From contig JAPDPQ010000001.1 in assembly GCA_034506395.1 (NCBI GenBank), positions 130,435 through 194,434 on the forward strand: 64,000 bases of DNA. Reading direction: 5' to 3'. Source of the DNA: a candidate division KSB1 bacterium. Its GTDB lineage: Bacteria > Zhuqueibacterota > Zhuqueibacteria > Thermofontimicrobiales > Thermofontimicrobiaceae. Positions 8,367 through 16,607 of the stretch are shown here, one piece after another. Made by a program: the position numbers and the translations under genes. Position 1 is the stretch's first letter. The number at the start of each line of letters is the position of its first letter. The notes beneath the pieces were generated by a model. The model was not told where the DNA came from. It saw only the letters and a list, made by a program, of their open reading frames with translations, and did no database searches.

Positions 8367-9962
8367 ATGAAAAAAAACAACAAAAAAATAGTTCGATGGC
8401 TGGTTTTATCCCTGGTCATCTCCCTGATTCTGATTGGGTTTTCTCAGCGATTGCTGCTCTCTGGGGATAATCCGTTTGAACAATTTCGGCGCTTCTGGGA
8501 TGTCTTTGAGATCGTTCGAACCTATTACGTGGATGAAGTGGATGGACAGAAGCTGATCACTGGTGCCATCGAAGGGATGCTGGAGCAATTAGATCCGCAT
8601 TCGGTTTACATTGAGCCAGCGAAACTCAAAGAAGTCAACGAGCAATTCCAGGGCACCTATGAAGGGATCGGTATTGAATTCATCATTCAGAACAAAATAC
8701 TTACCGTGGTTGCCCCCATAGCAGGCTCGCCATCAGAAGCCATGGGATTGCGACCGGGGGATCAGATTATAAAGATCGCTGGGAAAAGCGCTTATGGGAT
8801 CTCGGAGCAAGAGGTGCAGCAGAAGCTAAAGGGGCCGAAGGGGACGCGCGTTACCATCACGGTGCGCCGGCCCGGGATTGAAGAGCCATTTGATATTACC
8901 ATTACGCGCGACAAAATTCCGATCTACAGTGTAATGGCCAGCTTTCTGATAAAAGACAAAATTGGTTACATTCATATCGGTCGCTTTGCTCAGACCACGG
9001 CCGATGAATTCGAGCGCGCTTTGCGGGAATTAGAAAGCCAGGGGATGAACGCGTTGCTGATCGATCTGCGCGGCAATACCGGCGGCTATTTGGACCAAGC
9101 CGTAAAGCTGGTCGACAAATTTATCGAGGGAAATAAAGTTATCGTTTATACCAAGGGTCGCATTCCCGAAGCGAATGACGAGTTTCGCTCCACAGATAGC
9201 GCCACGCACGCTAAATATCCGATTGTGGTGTTGATCAATAAAGGTTCGGCCAGCGCTTCGGAAATCTTTGCTGGTGCTATTCAGGACTGGGATCGCGGCT
9301 TGATTGTTGGGGAAACGAGCTTCGGCAAAGGGCTGGTCCAAACTCAGCTCAATTTAAAAGACGGCTCTGCCATTCGAATTACCACAGCTCGCTATTATAC
9401 GCCCAGCGGTCGACTGATTCAGCGCTCGTACGAAAATGGGCTGTACGAATATTACGTTTCCGGATATGAAGAAGCGATAGATGAGCAACCTGAGGAGGTC
9501 AAAGAAAAACCGGTATTCTACACTAACTCAGGTCGCAAAGTTTATGGTGGCGGCGGGATCACGCCTGATGTAGAAATCCGCGCCAAGCGCATTACCAAGC
9601 TGGTCAGCGAGCTGAATTTCAAACGCATGTTCTTTGAGTTCGCCTCGGTTTATGGTTCAACCCATCCAGAACTAAAAGCTGATTTCAACTATTTTAAAGA
9701 TAACTTTCAAATCGATGAGAAAATATTGAGCGAATTCCGCCAGTTTGTTCAGTCCAAAAATATCCCAATTAACGAGACTGAATTTCAGAACGATCTCGAA
9801 TTTATCCAATTGCTGATCAAAAGCGAACTCGCACAGTTTTTCTGGGATCGAGAGCATTATTACCAAATTCGCTTGTCTGGCGATAATCAAGTTCAGGAGG
9901 CGTTGAAGTTGTTTGACCGTGCCGCGAAATTGGCTGGTTTAGCGCCATTTAAGCCGTTTTGA
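8367..9962 (+). CDS. ctpA: Carboxy-terminal processing protease CtpA (S41 family, PDZ domain)
   Basis: A periplasmic serine protease of 531 residues anchored by an N-terminal hydrophobic segment (residues 9-25). A PDZ domain (about 95-180, with PSEAMGLRPGDQIIKIAG) precedes the S41 domain. The catalytic Ser296 lies in GSASASEIFAGA and Lys321 in GETSFGKGLVQT, 25 residues apart as in known CtpA enzymes. The family trims or degrades envelope proteins. The open frame extends upstream into the GH57 gene to 8163, but the ATG at 8367 (MKKNNKK followed by a membrane segment) is the natural start. About 120 residues follow the catalytic core, with no domain I recognise. It probably shares a transcript with the GH57 gene. 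Confidence 0.92.
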   Translation: MKKNNKKIVRWLVLSLVISLILIGFSQRLLLSGDNPFEQFRRFWDVFEIVRTYYVDEVDGQKLITGAIEGMLEQLDPHSVYIEPAKLKEVNEQFQGTYEGIGIEFIIQNKILTVVAPIAGSPSEAMGLRPGDQIIKIAGKSAYGISEQEVQQKLKGPKGTRVTITVRRPGIEEPFDITITRDKIPIYSVMASFLIKDKIGYIHIGRFAQTTADEFERALRELESQGMNALLIDLRGNTGGYLDQAVKLVDKFIEGNKVIVYTKGRIPEANDEFRSTDSATHAKYPIVVLINKGSASASEIFAGAIQDWDRGLIVGETSFGKGLVQTQLNLKDGSAIRITTARYYTPSGRLIQRSYENGLYEYYVSGYEEAIDEQPEEVKEKPVFYTNSGRKVYGGGGITPDVEIRAKRITKLVSELNFKRMFFEFASVYGSTHPELKADFNYFKDNFQIDEKILSEFRQFVQSKNIPINETEFQNDLEFIQLLIKSELAQFFWDREHYYQIRLSGDNQVQEALKLFDRAAKLAGLAPFKPF

Positions 9963-9998
9963 TTCCATTTCCCTAAGGGAACAAACTGAAAAAAAATG

Positions 9999-10027
9999 TT
10001 GACTTTTATAAAAAAAATAATTATAAT
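9999..10027 (+). promoter_or_regulatory. Near-consensus sigma-70 promoter for the exbB-exbD-exbD-tonB operon
   Basis: TTGACT (9999-10004), a 17-bp AT-rich spacer, and a perfect TATAAT (10022-10027). The start point would be about 70 bases before the exbB ATG. This is the strongest promoter match in the window. Confidence 0.8.
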
Positions 10028-10102
10028 GATCGCACAGTTTGATCAGAAAGAGAATAATAAGTCTTAATTCATCATTAACTAACTTATGGAGGGATCCTAG
10101 AA

Positions 10103-10714
10103 ATGATAGATTATTTTATTAAGGGTGGGTTCTTCATGTGGCCGATTCTGATTTTCTTCATTTTTGGTCTGGCAGTAAGCATCGAACGAATTTGGTCGTT
10201 AACCCGAGCCTCAATTAACACCAAAAAATTTTTAGCTAAGATTCAAACAGCGCTACGTGAAGGCGGTGTGGATGCTGCAAAAGAGATCTGCGAGAATACG
10301 CGAGGCCCCATCGCTTCGATTTTCCATGCTGGTCTATCTCGATTTGACAAAGGCATCGATCAGGTAGAAAAAGCCATCGTGAGTGCGGGGTCTATTGAAA
10401 TGGCATTCTTAGAACGAGGTCTAGTGTGGTTGTCATTGGTAATTAGCGTCGCTCCCATGTTAGGATTCTTGGGAACAGTGCAAGGAATGGTCATGGCTTT
10501 CGAAGATATTGCTGCTGCCAATGACATTTCTCCTTCGATCGTTGCTAACGGTATTTCGGTCGCACTATTAACAACCCTGTTCGGTTTGGTGGTGGCCATC
10601 ATTATTCAATTCTTCCATAACTTTTTTGTATCACGAATCGATAAATTGATCATCGATATGGAAGAGAGCTCGGTCGAATTGGTGGACAATTTGATCGATT
10701 TAGAAAAACGTTAA
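10103..10714 (+). CDS. exbB: ExbB/TolQ/MotA-family proton channel subunit
   Basis: An inner-membrane protein of 203 residues with three membrane segments: one near the N-terminus (about 10-30) and two in the C-terminal half. The conserved LGFLGTVQGMVMAFEDIA loop and ALLTTLFGLVVAI helix, with the channel-lining Thr, are intact. ExbB forms the pentameric stator through which protons flow to energise TonB. GGAGGG lies 9 bases before the ATG. It is the first gene of a four-gene operon with two ExbD genes and TonB, and has its own strong promoter. A near-duplicate set is encoded convergently at 13.1-16.4 kb. Confidence 0.93.
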   Translation: MIDYFIKGGFFMWPILIFFIFGLAVSIERIWSLTRASINTKKFLAKIQTALREGGVDAAKEICENTRGPIASIFHAGLSRFDKGIDQVEKAIVSAGSIEMAFLERGLVWLSLVISVAPMLGFLGTVQGMVMAFEDIAAANDISPSIVANGISVALLTTLFGLVVAIIIQFFHNFFVSRIDKLIIDMEESSVELVDNLIDLEKR

Positions 10715-10747
10715 CCAATTGGTTGGCTTATACAGGGGAGCAAAAAC

Positions 10748-11149
10748 ATGTTGAGTTTGAAAAAAAAGGCTCGGAAACCCGAGATTCCCCAAGCGTCCTT
10801 AGCAGATATTGCATTCTTGCTGCTTATCTTTTTTATTTGTACGACCACGATCGACGTGGACAAGGGCATTGGTTTGGTATTACCACCGAAAGGTGAGACA
10901 AAAGAAGTGCCGAAGAAAAATATCACTAACCTGCTGATCAATGCAGAAGGGACAGTGATGCTGGATGAGAACATTGTGGATGTGCGAGATATCCGAATGA
11001 TCATTCAGCGGAAATTAATGGAGAACCCGAATTTGATCGTGTCAGTGAAAACTGATCCAAACACTCTATACTCAGATTATATTCGGGTGTTGGACCAATT
11101 GAAGCAAGCAAATGCGACCAGAATTTCGCTGGCTGAAGCAGAGAAATAA
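10748..11149 (+). CDS. exbD: ExbD/TolR biopolymer transport protein (first copy)
   Basis: 133 residues with one N-terminal membrane helix, SLADIAFLLLIFFICTT, containing the conserved Asp (Asp in LAD) that carries protons in ExbD/TolR, followed by a periplasmic domain. It pairs with ExbB to power TonB. AGGGGAG lies just upstream of the ATG. The gene lies 33 bases after exbB and 46 before the second exbD. Two ExbD genes in one operon suggest a heterodimeric stator core, as seen in several FCB-group operons. Confidence 0.92.
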   Translation: MLSLKKKARKPEIPQASLADIAFLLLIFFICTTTIDVDKGIGLVLPPKGETKEVPKKNITNLLINAEGTVMLDENIVDVRDIRMIIQRKLMENPNLIVSVKTDPNTLYSDYIRVLDQLKQANATRISLAEAEK

Positions 11150-11195
11150 CATTAGCCGAACGAAATCTTAACAGTGAACGAGGAGAATTAAAGCA

Positions 11196-11618
11196 GTGAA
11201 ATTCACGAGAAAAACGAAAGTCGATGCCGGGATTCCAACGGCATCTTTGCCGGACGTGGTGTTTTTGCTGCTCTTATTCTTCATGGTATCATCGGTTTTT
11301 CAGCAATATCGAGGGATTCCGGTGCGTCTTCCCGCCGCAAAAAAAATTGAGAAATTGCCAGGAAAACGGAATGTTGCGAATATTTGGGCGGATGACAAGG
11401 GCCGGATCTCGATCGATGATAAATTTGTCGATGTTAAAGAGGTGTCCGACATCATTTATTTAAAAGTAACGGATCCTTTAAATCCTTTGCGCGTTATATC
11501 ATTGAAGATCGATGAACGCGCTAAAATGGGTTTCATTACTTCAATCCATGAAGAACTCAGAGAAACTGGGGGAGCAGCGCTAAATGTAAACTACTCAACC
11601 AAAACGGCAACTTACTGA
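11196..11618 (+). CDS. exbD: ExbD/TolR biopolymer transport protein (second copy)
   Basis: 140 residues, starting from a GTG at 11196 with GAGGAG about 10 bases before it. The single membrane helix SLPDVVFLLLLFFMVSSVF keeps the proton-carrying Asp. The periplasmic domain differs from that of the first ExbD. It ends 11 bases before tonB, so translation is likely coupled. Confidence 0.92.
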   Translation: MKFTRKTKVDAGIPTASLPDVVFLLLLFFMVSSVFQQYRGIPVRLPAAKKIEKLPGKRNVANIWADDKGRISIDDKFVDVKEVSDIIYLKVTDPLNPLRVISLKIDERAKMGFITSIHEELRETGGAALNVNYSTKTATY

Positions 11619-11629
11619 GGTATTGAGCC

Positions 11630-12277
11630 ATGGCAATCAAAAAGAACCCCAAAGTTGATTTGCGGCTAAAGTACCGAAAGGTGATCGAGGCAAGCCTGGC
11701 CATTGCATTAGCGATTTGCATAGTGCTGTTTCAGGCTTTTAAGCGATTTGAAAGGCCACAAACGGTGAAGAAATTTGAAGCAGCAAAAATCGAGACCATT
11801 GAGGTGCCGCAAACGCAACAGGAAAAGATCGCGCCGCCACCAAGTCGGCCAGCGATCCCCATCGAAAGCGAGAGCGAGGATATTCCGGACGATGTAACGA
11901 TCGATGCAACTGAAATCAATTTCGAAGAGATTCCTCCTCCTCCGCCACCACCTCCTGTGGAGGATGAGACTGCAACTTTCTTTGTCGCCTATGACGAACC
12001 TCCCATGCCGATCGGTGGATTTGAAGCAATTCAGAAGAAGCTGGTCTATCCGGAAATTGCCAGAAAGGCTGGGATCGAGGGACAAGTGACCGTTTATGCT
12101 CATATCAACGAGAAAGGCGAAGTGATTGATACCAAGATCCTGGTACCATTGGGCAATAGCGGGTGCAATGAAGCGGCAGTCGCGGCCATTAAAGCGGTGC
12201 GCTGGAAACCCGCCAAACAACGCGACAAACCAGTGGCGGTCTGGGTGAGTATTCCAGTGAGATTCAAATTAAAGTAG
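11630..12277 (+). CDS. tonB: TonB energy transducer
   Basis: 215 residues: a short cytoplasmic N-terminus, one membrane anchor (about 23-40), a proline- and glutamate-rich periplasmic stretch with a run of seven to eight prolines near residue 105, and a C-terminal TonB domain (about 125-215) with GGFEAIQKKLVYPEIARKAG and GNSGCNEAAVAAIKAVRWKP. It spans the periplasm and transmits ExbB/ExbD motor energy to TonB-dependent outer-membrane receptors; the receptor at 47.3-50.0 kb is a candidate client. It is the last gene of the operon, followed by a strong hairpin terminator at 12392-12425. Confidence 0.93.
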   Translation: MAIKKNPKVDLRLKYRKVIEASLAIALAICIVLFQAFKRFERPQTVKKFEAAKIETIEVPQTQQEKIAPPPSRPAIPIESESEDIPDDVTIDATEINFEEIPPPPPPPPVEDETATFFVAYDEPPMPIGGFEAIQKKLVYPEIARKAGIEGQVTVYAHINEKGEVIDTKILVPLGNSGCNEAAVAAIKAVRWKPAKQRDKPVAVWVSIPVRFKLK

Positions 12278-12391
12278 ATGACAACTGGAAGCAAATAGCC
12301 CACAAATAATTATCCGACTCATTTTTTTTAATTCAAATTAGTGGATGGCGGTCATTCATAGCTGCATCAAATCAATGAACTGATAAAAGAG

Positions 12392-12425
12392 AAAAGCGGT
12401 ACATACCTTTTGTACCGCTTTTTGT
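12392..12425 (+). terminator. Intrinsic terminator of the exbB-exbD-exbD-tonB operon
   Basis: AAAAGCGGTACA (12392-12403) pairs perfectly with TGTACCGCTTTT (12411-12422) around a 7-nt loop, then TTG. The hairpin covers the ATG at 12410, which argues against that codon being the start of the next gene. Confidence 0.8.
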
Positions 12426-12433
12426 TTGATATT

Positions 12434-12964
12434 ATGAGAGAAACACTTTTTCGATGGACAATTCTAATAATTGGTGTGGTGCTGCTTGGCTGTTTCAACC
12501 CATTCGCTCCGAAATTAGAGGATGCTGGGCGGCCAGATCTGATCATCACCGAGCAACTCACCCCAGCTCAGGCTTTGCAGAATTTTCAATACAGCTATGT
12601 TTTTAAGGATTCGATTCTCTATGCGCAATTATTGGATAGCTCGTTTGTGTTCATCTATTTTGATCCGGATCAAGAGCCATCAGGTCGCTTTGTGAGCTGG
12701 GGCCGGGATGTGGATTTGCGCACTACGGGTCGGCTTTTCCGAAATTTCAACATCATCGATCTGGTTTGGAACAGCACCATTTTGGACACCATTTACGAAA
12801 GCAATGGCGTGATGCAAGCTGAGAGCATCAGAAGTTTCAACCTTTCCCTCATCCGAGCAAATGAGACCATTAATATTAAGGGGATGGCCATTTTTAATTT
12901 GAAGAAAGCGAGCCTCGACAATAAATGGCGCATCACACTTTGGAAAGATGAATCTGACCTCTAA
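12434..12964 (+). CDS. Putative lipoprotein of unknown function
   Basis: About 176 residues with a lipoprotein signal: MRETLFRW, a hydrophobic core, then the lipobox VVLLGC with the acylated Cys near residue 19. The mature part begins FNPFAPKL and appears to be a mixed alpha/beta domain rich in aromatic residues; I do not recognise a family. The longer frame starts at 12410, but that ATG sits inside the terminator hairpin of the tonB operon, so the ATG at 12434 is preferred. The gene lies between two convergent ExbBD operons. An envelope role is inferred from the signal and context only. Confidence 0.72.
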   Translation: MRETLFRWTILIIGVVLLGCFNPFAPKLEDAGRPDLIITEQLTPAQALQNFQYSYVFKDSILYAQLLDSSFVFIYFDPDQEPSGRFVSWGRDVDLRTTGRLFRNFNIIDLVWNSTILDTIYESNGVMQAESIRSFNLSLIRANETINIKGMAIFNLKKASLDNKWRITLWKDESDL

Positions 12965-12995
12965 AAAAATGGCAGGACATTTATCGACCTGCCAT
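12963..12995 (-). terminator. Intrinsic terminator of the minus-strand AgmX/ExbD operon
   Basis: ATGGCAGG and CCTGCCAT form an 8-bp stem (12969-12995) with an 11-nt loop. On the minus strand it is followed by a run of seven T (the A-run 12963-12969), the right layout for ending transcription coming from 13133. It overlaps the stop codon of the plus-strand lipoprotein gene. Confidence 0.7.
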
Positions 12996-13132
12996 CAATT
13001 CAAATAATCCAATCTTGCTAATTTTCCTATTCGCCCAGTGACATAATAAAATTGGCTCACCTCTTAGAAATTTTCTCAACCTGAAAATTTAATCTTCTAA
13101 GTGTAAAGAAAATTCTCTGTCTGTTGCTACTG

Positions 13133-14497
13133 TCAATTGATCTTCGAAAATACAAACGGAAACACAGTCGTCACATTTCCGGTTGGAATGGGCTCGAACT
13201 TCAGTCGTCTGATTATTGACAATAGCTCTTGTTCGAATTCGGGATTGTCGATGGTGGATTCAATGATCTTGGCCTCTGTCACAAATCCATTGGCAGCGAT
13301 GGTGAACTCTATTGTAATTTTGCCTCTCAGATTCGGATTCCGTTTCAGATATTTTTCGTAAATATATCGTATCGTTCCTTGGCGTGCATTGACAACGTTC
13401 CAGATCGACTCCTCGGTCCGATGTCCCATCGCTTCTTTGCTGCCGGTAATTTTGCTGGGTTTCACCAGGTCGACTTTAGCTTGCTTTTTTAATTCCACCT
13501 GAGGCACATCCTCTTCGAGCGCCGACAAAAAATTGTCAATGCCACCAGAACCGCCAGTGCCAATCAGTTGATCTAAAGGATCGATAGCATCCTTGGTGTT
13601 TCCGCCACTGCTCACTTTTAGATTCGTACCGCCACCAACAATTTTATTGAGATCTGCCACCAAACCTCTATCCACAAGTGCATCGACAATTGAGCTGGAT
13701 TTGCCCGAAGGCCCAGTCCCAGCGATCAATCCCAATAAGCCAGCGGAAGCTGCTGGATTGCCCCGTCCTTTGCCACCGCCTTGACCTTTATTTCCACCAC
13801 GTTGATTCGACTGCCGATTTTGGCCGTCCGATTTTTGACCCTGTTCCCCAGCGCTCGTTCCTGTGGTGCTGAGAATTTTTGAACTGAGGTCAGCTTTCAG
13901 CTCTGGCGGCTTTACAATAAATTTAGCTAATCGTTCGGGCATTTTTTCAATGTCGAATTTATCTTGCGTTGTAACGACGTAATCTTTAAACGCATAGACA
14001 ATGAGCGAATTGATTAATAATAAAACCAGGAAAATAGCCTTAAACATCAAATCGGAAAAAAGGCCTCTCATTACCGCTTTTTTCCAGGAAAACGCCGAGG
14101 TATCAAAAACCACTGGGGCTTTTACGTCAACGGTGCGGAATTCGAACTCGATTCGTGCGTCGCCCACAGTAAAAAAGCCACGATTCATCGGGTTCAATTT
14201 CAACACCACATCCTGGCCGTTTCGGGGAATAATATCGTGCTGCAGCAGATCCTTAATATGCAACGTGGACTCGTTGGTCGAGATCCGGCCGTCGATGAAT
14301 GGCCGAATGTTTACTAAATATGCACCATTTTTTTGATAAATTAAAATATGTCTTTTGGGATAATTTTGCCCAAAAAGAATAAGATCGTTATCCCCATGTT
14401 GCCCAATGGTAAAAGCGCGATTAGGGCGAACGATGAATTGTTGTGCTTTTCCAGGCTGCACAACATTGAGCACAAGTTGTTTATAACTGTTTGCCAT
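13133..14497 (-). CDS. FHA-like / AgmX-PglI C-terminal domain protein (GltG-like TonB-type transducer)
   Basis: 454 residues in three parts. Residues 1-125 resemble an FHA fold (FTIGQHGDNDLILF followed by KRHILIY) in the cytoplasm. A single membrane helix spans about 151-170. A long periplasmic linker follows, Gly/Gln/Asn-rich at about 215-300. Residues about 350-454 form an AgmX/PglI-type TonB-like domain (NPNLRGKITIEFTIAANGFV, then SIIRRLKFEPIP). FHA-TM-TonB-like order is that of myxobacterial GltG, which links the AglRQS motor to the outer envelope in gliding motility. It is the last gene of a minus-strand set with ExbB and two ExbD. The FHA phosphothreonine-binding Ser seems absent. The function in this organism is inferred. 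Confidence 0.8.
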   Translation of the reverse strand: MANSYKQLVLNVVQPGKAQQFIVRPNRAFTIGQHGDNDLILFGQNYPKRHILIYQKNGAYLVNIRPFIDGRISTNESTLHIKDLLQHDIIPRNGQDVVLKLNPMNRGFFTVGDARIEFEFRTVDVKAPVVFDTSAFSWKKAVMRGLFSDLMFKAIFLVLLLINSLIVYAFKDYVVTTQDKFDIEKMPERLAKFIVKPPELKADLSSKILSTTGTSAGEQGQKSDGQNRQSNQRGGNKGQGGGKGRGNPAASAGLLGLIAGTGPSGKSSSIVDALVDRGLVADLNKIVGGGTNLKVSSGGNTKDAIDPLDQLIGTGGSGGIDNFLSALEEDVPQVELKKQAKVDLVKPSKITGSKEAMGHRTEESIWNVVNARQGTIRYIYEKYLKRNPNLRGKITIEFTIAANGFVTEAKIIESTIDNPEFEQELLSIIRRLKFEPIPTGNVTTVFPFVFSKIN

Positions 14498-14741
14498 GCC
14501 TTCTATCGATTAGTAAATGAATTTTTCATCGCAGCTTTGGCTCTTGCAGCAAATTGCGTCAAGCGTGAGAATTATCATGACCAGCTTTTCTCCGGACATC
14601 GGCCTTATAGCTTGTTGCTGTTTGAGATCAGCCAACTTAGCGCACACACCGAGATGTGTTGCAAAATTAGAATCGCTATTATGGTGATTGAGTTTTACTG
14701 TCTCGGAATTCATTATCAGCTTGGCTGCCAAAGCCTAATTG
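14498..14741. other. Gap of 244 bp inside the AgmX/ExbD gene set
   Basis: Longer than the other spacings in this set. A 73-codon minus-strand frame exists but lacks domain character. No hairpin with a T-run is visible, so read-through from ExbD into the AgmX gene is likely. An internal promoter is possible but not evident. Confidence 0.35.
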
Positions 14742-15257
14742 CTAATCTGGTTTTGAAACTGCCAGCATCATTTCATTAAAGCCAACCTGACCACACGTGA
14801 ACATAATTTTCTTAATCACCAAATAGGGCAATTCTCGATCTCCTTGGATCGATATTTTCCCTGTGAAACCCATTTGCGAATGGATTTCACCAACTTTTTC
14901 GCTTAATCTACGTTTTTTCTCTAGCTCTGTCATTAACTCGGGGATCAATAGTTTGTCTGAGTTCACCACCTCATTGATCCTGGCAATCCGTTTACCATCC
15001 AATAAAACGAAATCATTTGTCACTGCAATGATCGAAGCTGTTTCTGGTGGTTTTTGAGCTGTGGATTCTGGAAGTCGGAGATCTGGCGCTACCGACATAA
15101 TTTGCCCTTCGGCTGAAAAATTCTTTAGTAAGAACACCAGTAAGATGGTGAACATATCGATCATTGATGTCAACTTGAGGGCGAAATGGGTCGTTTTTTT
15201 TCGGCCCTTTATTGACAATGGCTGAAAACTAAAAGTGCTATTCGGTTGCATTTCCAT
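14742..15257 (-). CDS. ExbD/TolR-family protein (motor subunit, AglQ/AglS-like)
   Basis: About 171 residues from the ATG at 15257 (MEMQPNSTF), or 189 if read from the upstream ATG at 15311, which overlaps the previous gene by 20 bases. One N-terminal membrane helix, LTSMIDMFTILLVFLL, keeps the proton-carrying Asp; a periplasmic domain follows. With the ExbB-like gene two places upstream it should form a TolQR-type motor. Its neighbour ExbD at 15292 has lost this Asp, so this copy is the likely proton-carrying subunit of the pair. The periplasmic domain is longer than in the canonical ExbD genes at 10.7-11.6 kb. Confidence 0.87.
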   Translation of the reverse strand: MEMQPNSTFSFQPLSIKGRKKTTHFALKLTSMIDMFTILLVFLLKNFSAEGQIMSVAPDLRLPESTAQKPPETASIIAVTNDFVLLDGKRIARINEVVNSDKLLIPELMTELEKKRRLSEKVGEIHSQMGFTGKISIQGDRELPYLVIKKIMFTCGQVGFNEMMLAVSKPD

Positions 15258-15291
15258 ATAGATAATTTTCCCTATTCTAACTCTAATAGCG

Positions 15292-15753
15292 CTAACCAGA
15301 GAGCGAAACATTTGGGAAACCGGTTTCGCGGCACCGGTCCATCACTTTGATGATAATATCATATTTCACACTATTCTCGGCTGAGATAAAGATGTCTTCC
15401 GCGTAGGGATGCTGTTGCTTAATTCGCTTCAATTGTTCCACCAAGTTTGTGTAATCATACTGATTGCCGTTTTTGTACAACGGATCAAACACAAATCCCT
15501 GCGCCTTCAGCTGAAACCCAGTTTCCTTAACAGCCAAGATCACTAAAACGAGTTCCTGCGGATTCTCAATTTCTTGGCGCGCTTGCCCGTGATTTAATGA
15601 TGGGAGCGATAGCTCAATAATAGCCAAATGAACAAATTCAGCGGTAAGCAAAAGGAACGGGATCAGCAACAAAAAAATGTTCATTACTGGAATGATGTTG
15701 ACATCGACATCTTGACTTCTTCGATCCTTGCCGATGACCTGCTTTAAATTCAT
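15292..15753 (-). CDS. ExbD/TolR-family protein with the conserved Asp replaced by Asn
   Basis: About 153 residues from the ATG at 15753, chosen because AAAGGA lies 8 bases before it; a longer 160-codon form starts inside the previous gene. The membrane helix reads VNIIPVMNIFLLLIPFLL: where ExbD/TolR proteins have the proton-carrying Asp (pattern PxxD), this one has Asn. The periplasmic region ends with EDIFISAENSVKYDIIIKVMD, typical of the ExbD fold. It is probably a structural partner in a heteromeric motor, not a proton carrier. It is separated by 1 base from the ExbB-like gene. Confidence 0.87.
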   Translation of the reverse strand: MNLKQVIGKDRRSQDVDVNIIPVMNIFLLLIPFLLLTAEFVHLAIIELSLPSLNHGQARQEIENPQELVLVILAVKETGFQLKAQGFVFDPLYKNGNQYDYTNLVEQLKRIKQQHPYAEDIFISAENSVKYDIIIKVMDRCRETGFPNVSLSG

Positions 15754-15754
15754 A

Positions 15755-16414
15755 TTACCGTCCTTTAGCCGCAATTAATCGTTTGTAAACCTTAGCGACA
15801 TTCTGATTAATTTCATCGATTAATTCATTGGTCTTCTCTTGAATGATCGAGTAGCCAATCATACAAGGGATCGCAACGATTAAGCCGAAAGCAGTCGTGT
15901 TCATCGCCTGAGAAATTCCGCCAGAAAGCAACGATGCTTTCATTGAAGCATCAGCATTTGCCACCGCTTCGAAAGAAGAAATCAAACCAAAGATAGTTCC
16001 TAATAGTCCTAATAACGTAGCGATATTTGCAATAGTGGCTAAATATTGGGTTCGTTTCTCCAATTTGGGGATTTCGCGCATTGCCGCCAGCTCGAAAGCA
16101 TTTTGAATCTCAGCCGGCGATTTTCCAGCCTCCTCTAACCCTGCCCGCGTGATTCGAGGCAAGATCGCTTGAGACATGCTGCAAAATTCAATGGCGCTTC
16201 TGATATTATCTCGTTGAACTAATTCTAATACGCGATTGATGAAAGCCGTGGTATCAATTCGATTTGTTATTAAGATGTAAATAGCTCGCTCGATCAATAT
16301 TGCAAGACCAGTGATCATTACGAGCAGAATAGGCCACATCACAAAACCCCCATTCCTGAAAAAACTCACAATTGAATCCAAAGCAGTAACCTCCTCATTA
16401 GATAAAACGATCAA
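15755..16414 (-). CDS. ExbB/TolQ/MotA-family proton channel (AglR-like)
   Basis: 219 residues and three membrane segments (about 22-42, 125-150 and 165-190), with the conserved LLGLLGTIFGLISSFEAVA and AMNTTAFGLIVAIPCMIGY. It leads the set ExbB-ExbD(N)-ExbD(D)-AgmX. It is paralogous to the exbB at 10.1 kb but diverged, and its partners differ: an AgmX/FHA-type transducer in place of TonB. In Myxococcus the analogous AglR-AglQ-AglS motor drives Glt proteins. No strong promoter could be read in the 193 bp upstream, so co-transcription with the TPR genes upstream is possible. Confidence 0.9.
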   Translation of the reverse strand: MIVLSNEEVTALDSIVSFFRNGGFVMWPILLVMITGLAILIERAIYILITNRIDTTAFINRVLELVQRDNIRSAIEFCSMSQAILPRITRAGLEEAGKSPAEIQNAFELAAMREIPKLEKRTQYLATIANIATLLGLLGTIFGLISSFEAVANADASMKASLLSGGISQAMNTTAFGLIVAIPCMIGYSIIQEKTNELIDEINQNVAKVYKRLIAAKGR

Positions 16415-16607
16415 TTATTGATTTAACAACGATTTTCAAATCAGCCAAAGTTCTTCTCATAGCCTCAGGTTTGATTGCTTCGCATACAATTATTATTCGT
16501 GTGACGAATGCGGCAATCTAACCCAATTATTTCCCTTTAGATATTTTCAGGTATGCTTAAGATAGGACACAGAGAAAGAACCATCATTTCCACTTGATTT
16601 CGGTTCG

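Noticed and set aside
11708-12220. A 170-codon antisense ORF over tonB
   Set aside because: It is a shadow of the Pro/Glu-rich tonB frame, rich in Arg/Trp runs, without a domain.
14510-14731. A 73-codon minus-strand ORF inside the AgmX/ExbD set
   Set aside because: It is in the right direction but has no ribosome site and a random-looking composition.
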